Under the pieces are notes generated by a model. It worked only from the letters and a program-made list of their open reading frames with translations, was not told the DNA's origin and did no database searches. From Trachelipus rathkii (Eukaryota > Arthropoda > Malacostraca > Isopoda > Trachelipodidae), in NCBI GenBank assembly GCA_015478945.1, contig JABUQX010078499.1:1-64000 (forward strand): DNA of 64,000 nt. The letters are read 5' to 3'. The position numbers were made by a program, and so were the translations under genes. Of the stretch, positions 53,867 through 62,042 are shown piece by piece (the first letter of the stretch is position 1; every line of letters begins with the position of its first letter).

Positions 53867-55273
53867 CGACGATGTCGACGTTGGGATATTCGCTTCAGAT
53901 AAGGGGGAGGGGGCATCTTCACGTGTAGCTGGAGATTCAGTGGATTCGCTAGTATTTAAGGCTTGCTGATTACGGGCAGGCACTCCAGATGATTTCTGTT
54001 GAAAGGTGAAAAAGAACGTGTAAGCTAATTGTAGACTGTTATAGGTGTAATATATACGTATTCCAGAATTTGAAATATGCTTACCTTTCCTTGTTTTTTC
54101 GACCCAGCGGTGAGAGGTGTAGAATGACTTGAGGAATCACGGCCTGTACGATCTGAATTGGATTTGCCAGCTACTGCACCACGACCTGTTGAACCGTTAC
54201 GGTTTTGGGCATCAGCGATACGGCGTAGTCTGCGCCGTTCATATTTGGAGATTAACCTCTTCTTATTAGGACTGTTGGGTTTCCTACGTGTAATCTATAG
54301 ACGGGAGAAAACATGTATGTAAATATAAAAAACTAAATGTAGATTGTTATAGAACAGCTATAGAGATATGTAGGGAAATCATGTATTGAAATACACATAC
54401 CATTCCTTGATTTCCTTCGGTGCTGGTTCGGTTTGTAGAAATACATCCTCCACCAAGCTGTGCGTCACCTGCTTCTTCAGCGACACTGGTTGATGCTTCG
54501 GAATTGGCTCGTTCAGCATTATTACGTTGAAGCTTACGACGTTCGAGCTTGGATATCAGTCTTCTCTTAACAGGACTAATTGCATTCCGTCCACCTCTGA
54601 CTTTATTGACACATTGACCCTTGGTTGGACACTGTAATGAAATAGCAGTATAAGTATATATTTATATATATAAAAGAATATCTATTGTAATAACGGCTAT
54701 GAATATAATAACGCTTAAGAAACTTACTCTATGTTGAATCCTATTTTCAGTAGCTTGATATTTGCACTTTTTAACAAAAAAGGCTTTTATTAGAGTGAGG
54801 AATTTAACGTTAAACGTTAGTCTGTTCTTTTTCCCCTCCTTTTTTTTTTTTTTGTTTTTTTATCCTCACAACGGGCAATTTGCTTTTTTTTTTTTCCCCA
54901 AGTAGTAAGCGGGCAGCGCGAAAAAAGGCCCCTTGTTTTTTTCCCCCCCCCCCCCCCCCGGCTTAAAAAAAAACAAAACGCCCCCCCACCCACCTATCGC
55001 CCCAATCTCCCCCCCCCCCCTTTTTTTTTTTTCTCTTAAAAAAAATATTTTTTTTCCCCCCGCTCAATTTCCCCCCCAAAAATTTTTTATTTTTCCCCCC
55101 CCCCCGTTTGGATATATCAGTCAACTTCACTAGTGTTCACTGTTTCAGGTCGTCGAGGTATTTCGTTCTCGGTCTGCCTAACCACCTTACGCTGCCCGAT
55201 AAATGGTAATTTTATCTTTATATAAATCTTATGTATATACATATTATATATAGTATTTTAAAGAGTTTTCTAC

Positions 55274-55307
<34 letters not shown>

Positions 55308-55527
55308 ATAATAATAATAATAAAAATTTGACGTCATTTACCCTTTTGCAAGGCAGGGCTGTATTCTGTCTTCGTTCATCATCAGCTTCGACTGCCTTTT
55401 CATAGGCCCGCACAGCTTCTACTAATTCCACCTCTTCGCCAACTTCCACGAGTACGGATTCAGCCACAATTTCTCCATCTCCACTGAAAGTACGTTTTAA
55501 TCCTCGTTTTTGATTAGTTCCAGACAT
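53867..55527 (-). CDS. 5' exons of the PolB gene: low-complexity basic, Ser/Thr-rich leader
   Basis: A chain of short exons leads into the PolB main exon, each with canonical splice sites and phase 0. They are 55527-55342 (ATG start, acidic M-S-G-T-N-Q-K-R), 55191 to about 55120 (3' end unclear), 54766-54728 (13 codons), 54631-54401 (77 codons), 54294-54085 (70 codons) and 53995-53867 (43 codons). Donors read GTAAGT, GTAAGC, GTATGT or GTAAAT. The encoded leader is rich in Lys/Arg, Ser and Gln, looks disordered and has no known domain. The 77- and 70-codon exons are related to each other. A homopolymer block (54820-55110) lies between exons 2 and 3. A separate leader gene spliced to nothing further is less likely, because every junction keeps the frame. 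Confidence 0.7.
54820..55110. other. Homopolymer-rich block, probable sequence artefact
   Basis: Long runs of T, C, A and G alternate (for example C-runs of 17 near 54942 and T-runs near 54840, 54885 and 55020) with almost no other content. Nothing comparable occurs elsewhere in the element. It begins right after an open exon on the - strand and ends before the next mini-exon. Low-quality read or assembly patch is the likeliest explanation. Confidence 0.75.
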
Positions 55528-55645
55528 ATTTTCGTTTTTCTTCTTCTACAATTCTTTCCACAGAGTGTAAAACACTGAAACAGAAATGAATATATATATA
55601 TATATATGCTTAATTAAATAAATTATTATATTATTAAGGTTTCGA

Positions 55646-55721
<76 letters not shown>

Positions 55722-56079
55722 ATTATTACATTGGAGCGTATGTAATTCACAGCCAATACGATGCAATCCCTGAAACACACTGAATAAATTTACCTTGACG
55801 CCTAGGTTTTTTATACGTTACATTTTAGCCCTGAGGGCGTGTATTTTAAGCCTAATAGGTAACCCCTGTACAGGAATGCTCGTAAAGGTTAACTAGTACT
55901 CTTTAAAGTTTACATATGTATTTCAAATGAGGAACAATGTCTTAAATCTAATATATTATATATATATAATACACGGGAAATATTATTATACGCTATAGTT
56001 TTCTTTTAAAATAAATGGAATACGTTGAGGAATCATACACTGAAACGCAGTTATAAAAATATTCTTTTATTGAGTAAAA
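55528..56079. promoter_or_regulatory. PolB upstream region with AT tract and shared motif
   Basis: This gap lies between the PolB start (reading left) and the protease 3' end. It holds an (AT)n run at about 55652-55718, the palindrome CCTGTACAGG near 55869, and on the - strand ATTAGGCTTAAAA (55844-55856). A near-identical ATTAGGCCTAAAA lies upstream of the gene at 60927. A CAG near 55575, just upstream of the ATG, could be an acceptor for a 5'-UTR intron. No gene was found in it. Confidence 0.5.
56066..56071 (-). terminator. Polyadenylation signal AATAAA after protease gene
   Basis: AATAAA on the - strand lies 8 bases beyond the protease stop codon. It is well placed to end a transcript covering the capsid and protease genes. 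Confidence 0.6.
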
Positions 56080-56532
56080 TTACATCATTTTTAGAATTTC
56101 CTGAACAATAATAAAATCGTTGAGTATTGGGTTTTTAGCTGAGAATACATTAACGAGATCTTCAAGAGGACGATTTTTAAGTAATCCTTGTAAAAAGTAA
56201 ACGGCATAGAGCCCACATAGCTGTGATGAGTATGATTGTATCGGAAACGATAAGGTTTTCATATAGCTTGAATTATTGTTTCTTAGGAATTGCTTTATAT
56301 AAGGTGCTGAATATATATTCGATTGATGCAGGGAATCAACTAGAATCATACAGTTTTCATCAAGTTTGTATACTACAGCCCAATGACCCTGAGTAGTTTC
56401 CCATCTAGGTGAAGTGTTAAATATCAACCCTTCGTTTACTCTTATTTTTATATCTTTTAATTCATTACTGGCGTACGTATGCTTGAAACCCCTTACTGAT
56501 GTCAGTAATACGCCAAGTTCGGTCTCGTTCAT
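56080..56532 (-). CDS. PRO: Adenovirus-type maturation cysteine protease
   Basis: This 150-residue protein resembles the adenain/Ulp1-like (C5/C48) proteases that cut capsid precursors in Polintons and adenoviruses. The triad is visible in the expected order: His50 in G-H-W-A-V-V-Y, Asp66 in I-L-V-D-S-L, Gln99, and Cys106 in S-S-Q-L-C-G-L-Y. The length fits small Polinton proteases. The ATG lies 2 bases after the stop of the upstream capsid gene (TAA-AC-ATG), so both are probably read from one transcript. The frame is intact, unlike the capsid and polymerase genes beside it. Confidence 0.93.
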   Translation of the reverse strand: MNETELGVLLTSVRGFKHTYASNELKDIKIRVNEGLIFNTSPRWETTQGHWAVVYKLDENCMILVDSLHQSNIYSAPYIKQFLRNNNSSYMKTLSFPIQSYSSQLCGLYAVYFLQGLLKNRPLEDLVNVFSAKNPILNDFIIVQEILKMM

Positions 56533-56534
56533 GT

Positions 56535-57844
56535 TTACCCGGTTAGAAGCACGTTTCTAACTCTGTCTAGTTCAACGAGACTCTGGTATTCCATATAAAC
56601 CAAGACTGAAACAGGAACCTGTAAGCTCGATGCAAAATTTAAATTCAATCCTAACGATCCACTCGTTACAGCGCTTAAATGAGTAGAGGCAGACGAAGAA
56701 AGATCGGGCGTTAGTTCATAAGCATATAAATTAGAATTGTCAACGTAATCTTGTAGTGTAATTCCCGTTCCTGAATCACTACACTGCACAGTTTGAGCTA
56801 TCAAATCGTAGAAAGGCCGAGAGCACAACGACTCATAGGGAATGGTGCTATAAGACGTTTCGTAATCCCTACCGTGTGAATGCCCATCGATTTGAAGACT
56901 GATCCGTTTTAAATTGAAATGTTGGAATTTAAAGGTTGGCTTTTTATACTTGCCTGTTACAGCTGTATGCTCAAGCATACCTACTACAACTTTCAGGGGA
57001 AGAGTGGCGTTAACAATGTGGGGATATTAATATTTGATAAACCAGGTGTAAAGTTAAAAATCTTTGTCTCCACTCGTATCAATGGGTACTTTGCGGTTGA
57101 GGAAAGAAGTGATTTTTCAATTTCAAGATGTCTGTTAGCTGTGAGTTTCACTTTGCGTACATAAATATAGGTCTCCAACAATTTGAAAATTGGTGATGGT
57201 GGAGTACTCGTCGCACCGCTTTTAGTGCTTACTTTCAATGCAAACTGTGGTGCAGCCCTAGTCAATTTCAACTTAAGTTCCACACCTGGGAGTAGAAGTC
57301 GCTCCTGATTAAGTAGATCCCCCATTAGTCGGCCGTAAAATTCGTAGGTGTTACTTGGAGATTTCGCTGCCCTGTCAATATGCTTATCTACATCTTTAAA
57401 GCTGTAGAACCCACAGGATTGCAGGTGGGAATGTTTCGCATCTTCACTAAAGTTTAAAAGATTGTTAATGTAACATTTGTAAGGGTATAAGGCTGTAGCT
57501 GAATTAACAGGTGTTTCATTAAGGAATATTTCCAGCTGGCTGAAAGCGGTATACAAGAAGTTACTCTCAGTGTAAACGACATGATCATCGGATGTAGGTA
57601 GGTCGCTTCCGTCTTCTGATAAAAGTTTCACTTTCAAGTATAAATGGATGTCACAGGGATCGATGTAAAAGTCCCCCGATCCAGTTACTATAAACTCTAA
57701 AGGTGCATCGCTATTGGTAATCGAGTGAGTGGGGTTGATAGATACGTAATTGCTATTAAGCAGACTCACTTGAGTTGGCGGAACATTAAAAAGATTTAAT
57801 TCTGATTTACAACAGCCATCAGACGCACTGGTTAAGAAATGCAT
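56535..57844 (-). CDS. MCP: Major capsid protein (double jelly-roll hexon), one frameshift
   Basis: The gene encodes about 436 residues in two frames joined near 56990-57000, where one extra base in a CTCTTCCCC context shifts the frame. The N-terminal half (57844-56993) contains S-G-D-F-Y-I-D-P-C-D-I-H-L-Y and E-S-N-F-L-Y-T-A-F-S-Q-L-E-I-F, hallmarks of the first jelly roll of Polinton capsid proteins. The C-terminal half (56978-56535) carries the Q-F/H-F-N-L-K-R-I segment and ends in R-V-R-N-V-L-L. A TATA box lies about 53 bases upstream (57897-57904). The start at 57844 is the first ATG after that box. The protease follows after 2 bases. Confidence 0.9.
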
Positions 57845-57896
57845 CCTGTCGGTTCATAACATTTCCTAAGAATGAATAGAATATAACATCACACCT

Positions 57897-57904
57897 CTTA
57901 TATA
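57897..57904 (-). promoter_or_regulatory. TATA box of the capsid-protease transcript
   Basis: TATATAAG on the - strand, followed by AGGTG, 53 bases upstream of the capsid ATG. On the other strand, TATATATAT at 57922-57930 could serve the gene starting at 58026. The 180-bp gap therefore looks like a divergent promoter. Confidence 0.65.
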
Positions 57905-58025
57905 CTCTACCTAGATAAGGTTATATATATTCTGATGAGCCCACAGTTCCATTGTAACCTTTAGGCGAGTAAGAAGTGTTATCGAACCTTCGTGTAAAGA
58001 ACCTTGCTATTTTACTGTGTTCATC

Positions 58026-58832
58026 ATGGTTAGAGCTAGCCGTTTCATCTCTATACAGGACATTGTACAGTGGGAGGAAATTCTTCCAGCCTGTGGAGTT
58101 TCAATTGTTTATAAAAGAAGGCCCGAAGGTAGTGAATTTTACACGTGTACTAGCTTCCGTACAAACTATAGTAACCAAAGGGTATTTATGAATACAGAAG
58201 AACTACTTAATGTATGTTTACAGGCCGAAACATTCATTTCGCAGTGCCGTAATCCATCGGTCAGTTTATTCGGGACAAAAGTAGTTATCTCCCAGAGTGT
58301 AACGAGGAAACCTAAACAACTCACTATCGAGTTTTCAAAGAAACATAACATAATCAGAATGGAGGTCCGAGTATGGAGAGCGTATAACTCGTGTACATTT
58401 AAACGCACCCGTTACGGATTCTTTATTACAGGAATACAACAGTTGAAGTATATGACCAAGATTCGCAAGAGGGTATTATTACAGAGTGCAAGGGCTGACA
58501 TGTTGAGTAATCACGTAAATACGGCACATTATATGTTGTATGAGGAATACTACACATTTAAGAAAATGCTTGCGGGTAACTCTGAAGATATTATTGAATA
58601 CTTCTTGAGATCCATAGACATGTATAAATTTATTTCAATGTTTAAAAATCAATGGTGTGATTCTATTTACACTGATGGGCCAGAAAATAAACATGCTATG
58701 ATTTCTATACGTGATCTTTTCACATATATATTAGGAGATGGTGGTGTGCATGTACTAAGAGAATACCTATTGGAAAACGACCTGAACGAGTGGCATATTT
58801 GTAAAGCCTTCGAAAGAGTAAGTTTGAAATAA
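58026..58832 (+). CDS. Unknown Polinton protein A (paralogue of 60954-61706)
   Basis: The encoded protein has 268 residues from the first ATG (58026). An upstream in-frame GTG is not needed. I do not recognise a named family. It is related along its whole length to the protein at 60954-61706. Shared features, in order, are an I-S-I/I-T-V start segment, a conserved W, a K/R-R-R-P-x-G turn with Y-T-C/I-T-C, an F-M-N/F-I-S segment with E-x-L, a central L-T-I-E-F/L-T-L-V-F strand with I-R-M-E-V-R-V-W, and a C-terminal I-L-G-D-G-G-V motif. The central strand-loop-helix with R-x-W faintly recalls PC4/p15-like single-strand DNA-binding folds, but this is only a guess. It is the first rightward gene from the divergent promoter and sits just before the ATPase. 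Confidence 0.85.
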   Translation: MVRASRFISIQDIVQWEEILPACGVSIVYKRRPEGSEFYTCTSFRTNYSNQRVFMNTEELLNVCLQAETFISQCRNPSVSLFGTKVVISQSVTRKPKQLTIEFSKKHNIIRMEVRVWRAYNSCTFKRTRYGFFITGIQQLKYMTKIRKRVLLQSARADMLSNHVNTAHYMLYEEYYTFKKMLAGNSEDIIEYFLRSIDMYKFISMFKNQWCDSIYTDGPENKHAMISIRDLFTYILGDGGVHVLREYLLENDLNEWHICKAFERVSLK

Positions 58833-58865
58833 GCGTAGAACGAACCTTTAGGGTAATGTAAAAAT

Positions 58866-58877
58866 ATATTTAAAAGG
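58866..58877 (+). promoter_or_regulatory. TATA-like element before ATPase gene
   Basis: TATATTTAAAAG lies about 46 bases upstream of the ATPase ATG in the 90-bp gap after gene A. It is a plausible start point for the ATPase-core-minor protein transcript. Confidence 0.45.
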
Positions 58878-58922
58878 AAATCTATGTATACTACATCCTT
58901 ACTGAACTAATAGCTACCAAGC

Positions 58923-59552
58923 ATGGAGGATGTGTGTAAATTCATGTTCCGTACACCTGCAACATGTCTTATAGCCGGTCCAACTGGATGCGGAAAAACA
59001 TTTGCAATACTAAGATTATTAAGTGAATTAGAGATATTTGAAGACCCACCTGTGAAAATAATATGGTGTTATAACGTATTTCAAGCAAAGTTTAACGAAT
59101 ATAAAAACCTTATTCATTTTCATGAAGGTATCTATGACGTAAAATCGTTAGAGAACATAAAAGGACATAAGGTTATAATATTGGACGATCTCATGCATAA
59201 GGTGAATATTGAGATAGCAGAAACATTTACAGTTTATTCTCACCATCTAAATATCTCAGTGTTCTTTATTACACAGAACATTTTTCATCAAAGTAAACAT
59301 ATGCGTAGTATCTCATTGAATACTCAGTACTTGATTCTTTTCGGACAGAGACGCGACATGAGTCAGATCAACGTGCTAGCCAGTCAAATGTTCCCCCTTC
59401 AAAGGAAAGAGTTCTTAAAAGTATATAAAGAGGTTACTTCGATCCCCCACGGTTATTTGATGTGCGAACTTCACCCTAAAAACACATACAGAGTGTTACT
59501 CCGCACAAACATTCTACCTTCCGAAATCGAAACTGTTTATATTCCTGAGTAA
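58923..59552 (+). CDS. ATP: A32-like (FtsK/HerA) genome-packaging ATPase
   Basis: The 209-residue protein is the motor thought to pump the element's DNA into capsids. Walker A is A-G-P-T-G-C-G-K-T at residues 18-26. Walker B is V-I-I-L-D-D-L at 84-90. A sensor-like F-F-I-T-Q-N follows at 114-119, and an arginine-rich G-Q-R-R-D at 141-145 may be the arginine finger. Length and motif order match Polinton and poxvirus A32-type ATPases. The frame is intact. The last base of its stop is the first base of the next start (TAATG), so translation of the next gene may be coupled. Confidence 0.95.
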   Translation: MEDVCKFMFRTPATCLIAGPTGCGKTFAILRLLSELEIFEDPPVKIIWCYNVFQAKFNEYKNLIHFHEGIYDVKSLENIKGHKVIILDDLMHKVNIEIAETFTVYSHHLNISVFFITQNIFHQSKHMRSISLNTQYLILFGQRRDMSQINVLASQMFPLQRKEFLKVYKEVTSIPHGYLMCELHPKNTYRVLLRTNILPSEIETVYIPE

Positions 59553-59887
59553 TGTTGATAAAGAAATATTTACCGTTGATGAAAAAATATAAGAAACTTA
59601 GTAAAAAAGAAAAAGCGAAATTACTAAAAAACACTGCATTTGTAAACTGTATATGCGAGGTCTGCTTAAATATGGTAAAACAGGTCATTCCATTGAAAAC
59701 TAGTCAGAAGGTGAGGTTACGTCGTCACAGCAACATCATTCGTAAACTTATCCGTAAAGTTAAGACGAATAAGAATTTAAAGCATAAAAAGAAACTGTTA
59801 CAACAGGGGGGAGGGGTTTTCCTTCCATTACTCTTCTCAGTAGTTGGGCCCTTGTTGTCTAAACTGATAACAGGTAATCACGCGTAA
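59552..59887 (+). CDS. Small basic virion core protein (adenovirus pX/PX-like)
   Basis: The 111-residue protein is very rich in Lys and Arg over residues 1-85 (K-K-Y-K-K-L-S-K-K-E-K-A-K). It has a short Cys pair (C-I-C-E-V-C) near residue 36 and ends in a glycine hinge and hydrophobic stretch (Q-Q-G-G-G-V-F-L-P-L-L-F). Small basic proteins of this build, lying next to the ATPase, are found in Polintons and adintoviruses and are compared with adenovirus core protein X. They probably bind packaged DNA and, through the hydrophobic tail, membranes or capsid. The start overlaps the ATPase stop by one base, and its stop is 2 bases before the next ATG. Confidence 0.8.
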   Translation: MLIKKYLPLMKKYKKLSKKEKAKLLKNTAFVNCICEVCLNMVKQVIPLKTSQKVRLRRHSNIIRKLIRKVKTNKNLKHKKKLLQQGGGVFLPLLFSVVGPLLSKLITGNHA

Positions 59888-59889
59888 GA

Positions 59890-60599
59890 ATGAAGAAGGC
59901 TGTAGTAATCCCCTTCGAACAATATACAAAGCTACAGGATAATTCTTTGGTTATTCCTCAACCTCTTCCCGAAACACTACTCGATCCGCGAGTTGAACAA
60001 ATACGTATTTTTGAAAAGGAATTAGCAGAAATATTAACTTCAAAAGTAATATAGACGAAAAAAGGATGAAATATCAGGAAATATTACAAAAATTATTAGA
60101 AGTCAAAGACAAGTATACAGGAATGCATCCTGTTTCAAATGAAGTTTCACAAAGGGACTATGAAAGAAAGGATTTTAAAAAGGTTTTAGAAAACAGCTTG
60201 CCACCTACATTGAAGAATAAAGGAAACGCATTATATGATACTTTAAAAGATCAACTAAATTGGAACGAATTGGGTCAGATTGTAGTTAATGATCAACCCC
60301 TTCAAGGGTCAAATATAGTAGACTTGGTCTCAGACTTAGCTCGGGATTGGAAAAAGAAGCCTATTCCAGGATGGTATATCATTAAACGCGAGTTACAGAG
60401 TATTAATTTCCCTCGGAGCTTAATTCATAATAAGCAGAGGCTACAGGATTGGGATAATCAATCATCGGATTCCGAACCTGTAGGGCCTGATGAACGACCT
60501 TACAAGGGAATATTACATCGTAAGAGCAAAACAATAAGTAGTCCACAAGTGATAAGAAAAAAGCGAAATGAATTAGCGCGAAACTGGTTAAGAATGTAA
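59890..60599 (+). CDS. Minor virion-type Polinton protein, split by a frameshift
   Basis: Two open frames form one gene of about 236 residues. The first (59890-60054, 54 residues) starts M-K-K-A-V-V-I-P-F-E-Q-Y, an opening I associate with a common Polinton/adintovirus protein of unknown function. The second (60066-60599, 177 residues) carries its C-terminal domain, with N-A-L-Y-D-T-L, L-Q-G-S-N-I-V-D-L-V and P-G-W-Y-I-I motifs and a basic tail. In the second frame the coding can be followed upstream across the AAAA at 60042-60045, so a single-base indel there explains the TAG at 60052. No catalytic motif is visible. A structural or DNA-associated virion role is inferred from its position after the ATPase and core protein. 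Confidence 0.8.
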
Positions 60600-60702
60600 T
60601 ATACATTACGACATTTGAATACAAAGATACAAATGTGTCACTCTCATCATAAAATATGCAGAAACAGAATCGTGCAAGGATATACAGGAATACACAGGCT
60701 CA

Positions 60703-60720
60703 TTCTTGTATATACAAGAA
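60703..60720. promoter_or_regulatory. 18-bp perfect palindrome
   Basis: TTCTTGTATATACAAGAA equals its own reverse complement. It lies in the 354-bp gap upstream of gene B and is a candidate binding site for a dimeric regulator, or an extruded hairpin. No known consensus is matched with confidence. Confidence 0.6.
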
Positions 60721-60734
60721 CGACGTTAACTCAA

Positions 60735-60879
60735 ATTAGGCCTAAAAGTGTAACTCCGCCTCTTATGTTTCACCATCATAACTCTTAAGCCTAATCAGAT
60801 GATTGGCTGAGGGAACGTAAGACAGTAAAAGGGGGCGGAGCTAGATAAGCTCCGCCCACCTCTTATTCATGTATATAAA
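60735..60879 (+). promoter_or_regulatory. Compact promoter of gene B: motif, CCAAT, GC-box inverted repeat, TATA
   Basis: In order: ATTAGGCCTAAAA (60735-60747), TTAAGCCTAAT (60785-60795, inverted copy of the same motif), GATTGG (a reversed CCAAT, about 60801), the inverted repeat GGGCGGAGCT/AGCTCCGCCC with a 5-base loop (60833-60857), and TATATAAA (60872-60879). Transcription should begin near 60905, before the ATGs at 60927 and 60954. The GC boxes (GGGCGG) are Sp1-type sites in both orientations. Confidence 0.72.
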
Positions 60880-60953
60880 CCCCACGCTCACTCTAAATCA
60901 CCATATATTTGTATTCCTGCCTTCCTATGGTTAGTAGTTGTGTTACAACCAAA

Positions 60954-61706
60954 ATGACGTGTCTAGTAAGAAATATCACGGTCAGTGAGCTAACGTCTTG
61001 GTCTGTGGTGCATCAGCATTGCTCTATTATCCTGCGTTTTAGACGAAGACCATCAGGTGACCGTTACATCACCTGCTTATCCCCCCTGCCAACTTATAAC
61101 AAACCTTTATTCATCTCTGTAGAAAGTCTCAGCATCATCATGGAAGCTGTTTCGGATTGGGTAGCCAAAGACTACATGAACCTCAGTTTGTTAAATGAAT
61201 GGGCATTATCTGTATCACAGGGTGGTCCTGACGATCACAAACGTTTAACCTTGGTTTTTTCCTTACACGAAAACATTCCGAGGATACATATAGGCTGTTG
61301 GCTTCGACGTAATGCATCATCTGTTTTCTCATCAAGTGCACACGCCGTAACAATAAGTGGTAAAGAAGACATCGAGTTGTTCCTAAAGATGAACGAAGAA
61401 TTCCTACATAGATTAGAAGATACGAATACCTTGGAGGACCTCATACACACAGCGTATCGATTGGTTTACGGTATCTATAGTGATAGTTTTATGTTTAACT
61501 CTAACAACGTTGCTAAGATGATGGAGGTTGTAGACCTTAGTCGTTTTACTCATGTATGGAACGAGGAAATGGCCGGCGAACGATGTAAAAATCATACTCT
61601 GAAGATTTCAGCTGCAGAAATGTACTCCTTCATTAAGGGGGAGGGAAAGGTAGGCTTAGATTCCTACATCGAGACGACGCAAGCAATTCTAGATGCATTA
61701 AAGTAA
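60954..61706 (+). CDS. Unknown Polinton protein B (paralogue of 58026-58832)
   Basis: The encoded protein has 250 residues from the ATG at 60954, chosen because it aligns with the start of paralogue A. An earlier in-frame ATG at 60927 would add 9 residues. No named family is recognised. It shares with protein A the I-T-V...W start, R-R-R-P-S-G with Y-I-T-C, F-I-S-V-E-S-L, R-L-T-L-V-F with P-R-I-H-I-G-C-W, an I-S-G/I-T-G block and the C-terminal Y-S-F-I-K-G-E-G-K-V. It has its own strong promoter and a polyadenylation signal (61761), so it is a separate transcription unit, unlike the packed genes before it. Regulatory or DNA-binding roles are possible but unproven. Confidence 0.85.
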   Translation: MTCLVRNITVSELTSWSVVHQHCSIILRFRRRPSGDRYITCLSPLPTYNKPLFISVESLSIIMEAVSDWVAKDYMNLSLLNEWALSVSQGGPDDHKRLTLVFSLHENIPRIHIGCWLRRNASSVFSSSAHAVTISGKEDIELFLKMNEEFLHRLEDTNTLEDLIHTAYRLVYGIYSDSFMFNSNNVAKMMEVVDLSRFTHVWNEEMAGERCKNHTLKISAAEMYSFIKGEGKVGLDSYIETTQAILDALK

Positions 61707-61760
61707 TTATTATTACTGTAAATATTACTACATCTGTGTAAATATTACCGCTGCATTGTA

Positions 61761-61766
61761 AATAAA
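61761..61766 (+). terminator. Polyadenylation signal AATAAA after gene B
   Basis: AATAAA lies 54 bases after the stop codon of gene B and is followed by T-rich sequence. Confidence 0.6.
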
Positions 61767-61799
61767 ATGTTTTTTATATTTTTACATTTCCTTATCCTT

Positions 61800-61924
61800 T
61801 TCATTTTTTTGGTTCGGGGCCTATAAATTTAAATTTCGTTTATTACCTTTTATTTATCTTAAATTTCATTTTATCTTATTTTATTTTAATTTCATTTTAA
61901 TTATTTTATTTATTTTTATTATTT

Positions 61925-62014
<90 letters not shown>
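61800..62014. repeat. T-rich then (AT)n microsatellite inside the Polinton
   Basis: TTTTATTTTATTT-type sequence is followed by an uninterrupted (AT)n run from about 61928 to 62013, ending 8 bases before the first possible integrase codon. It separates gene B from the integrase and any INT promoter must lie in or before it. Confidence 0.92.
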
Positions 62015-62016
<2 letters not shown>

Positions 62017-62042
62017 CGCTTATGTGTTGGTCAGTAGCTGAC

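Noticed and set aside
58017..58025. Start of unknown gene A at a GTG
   Set aside because: The ATG nine bases later is the first normal start and aligns with the paralogue.
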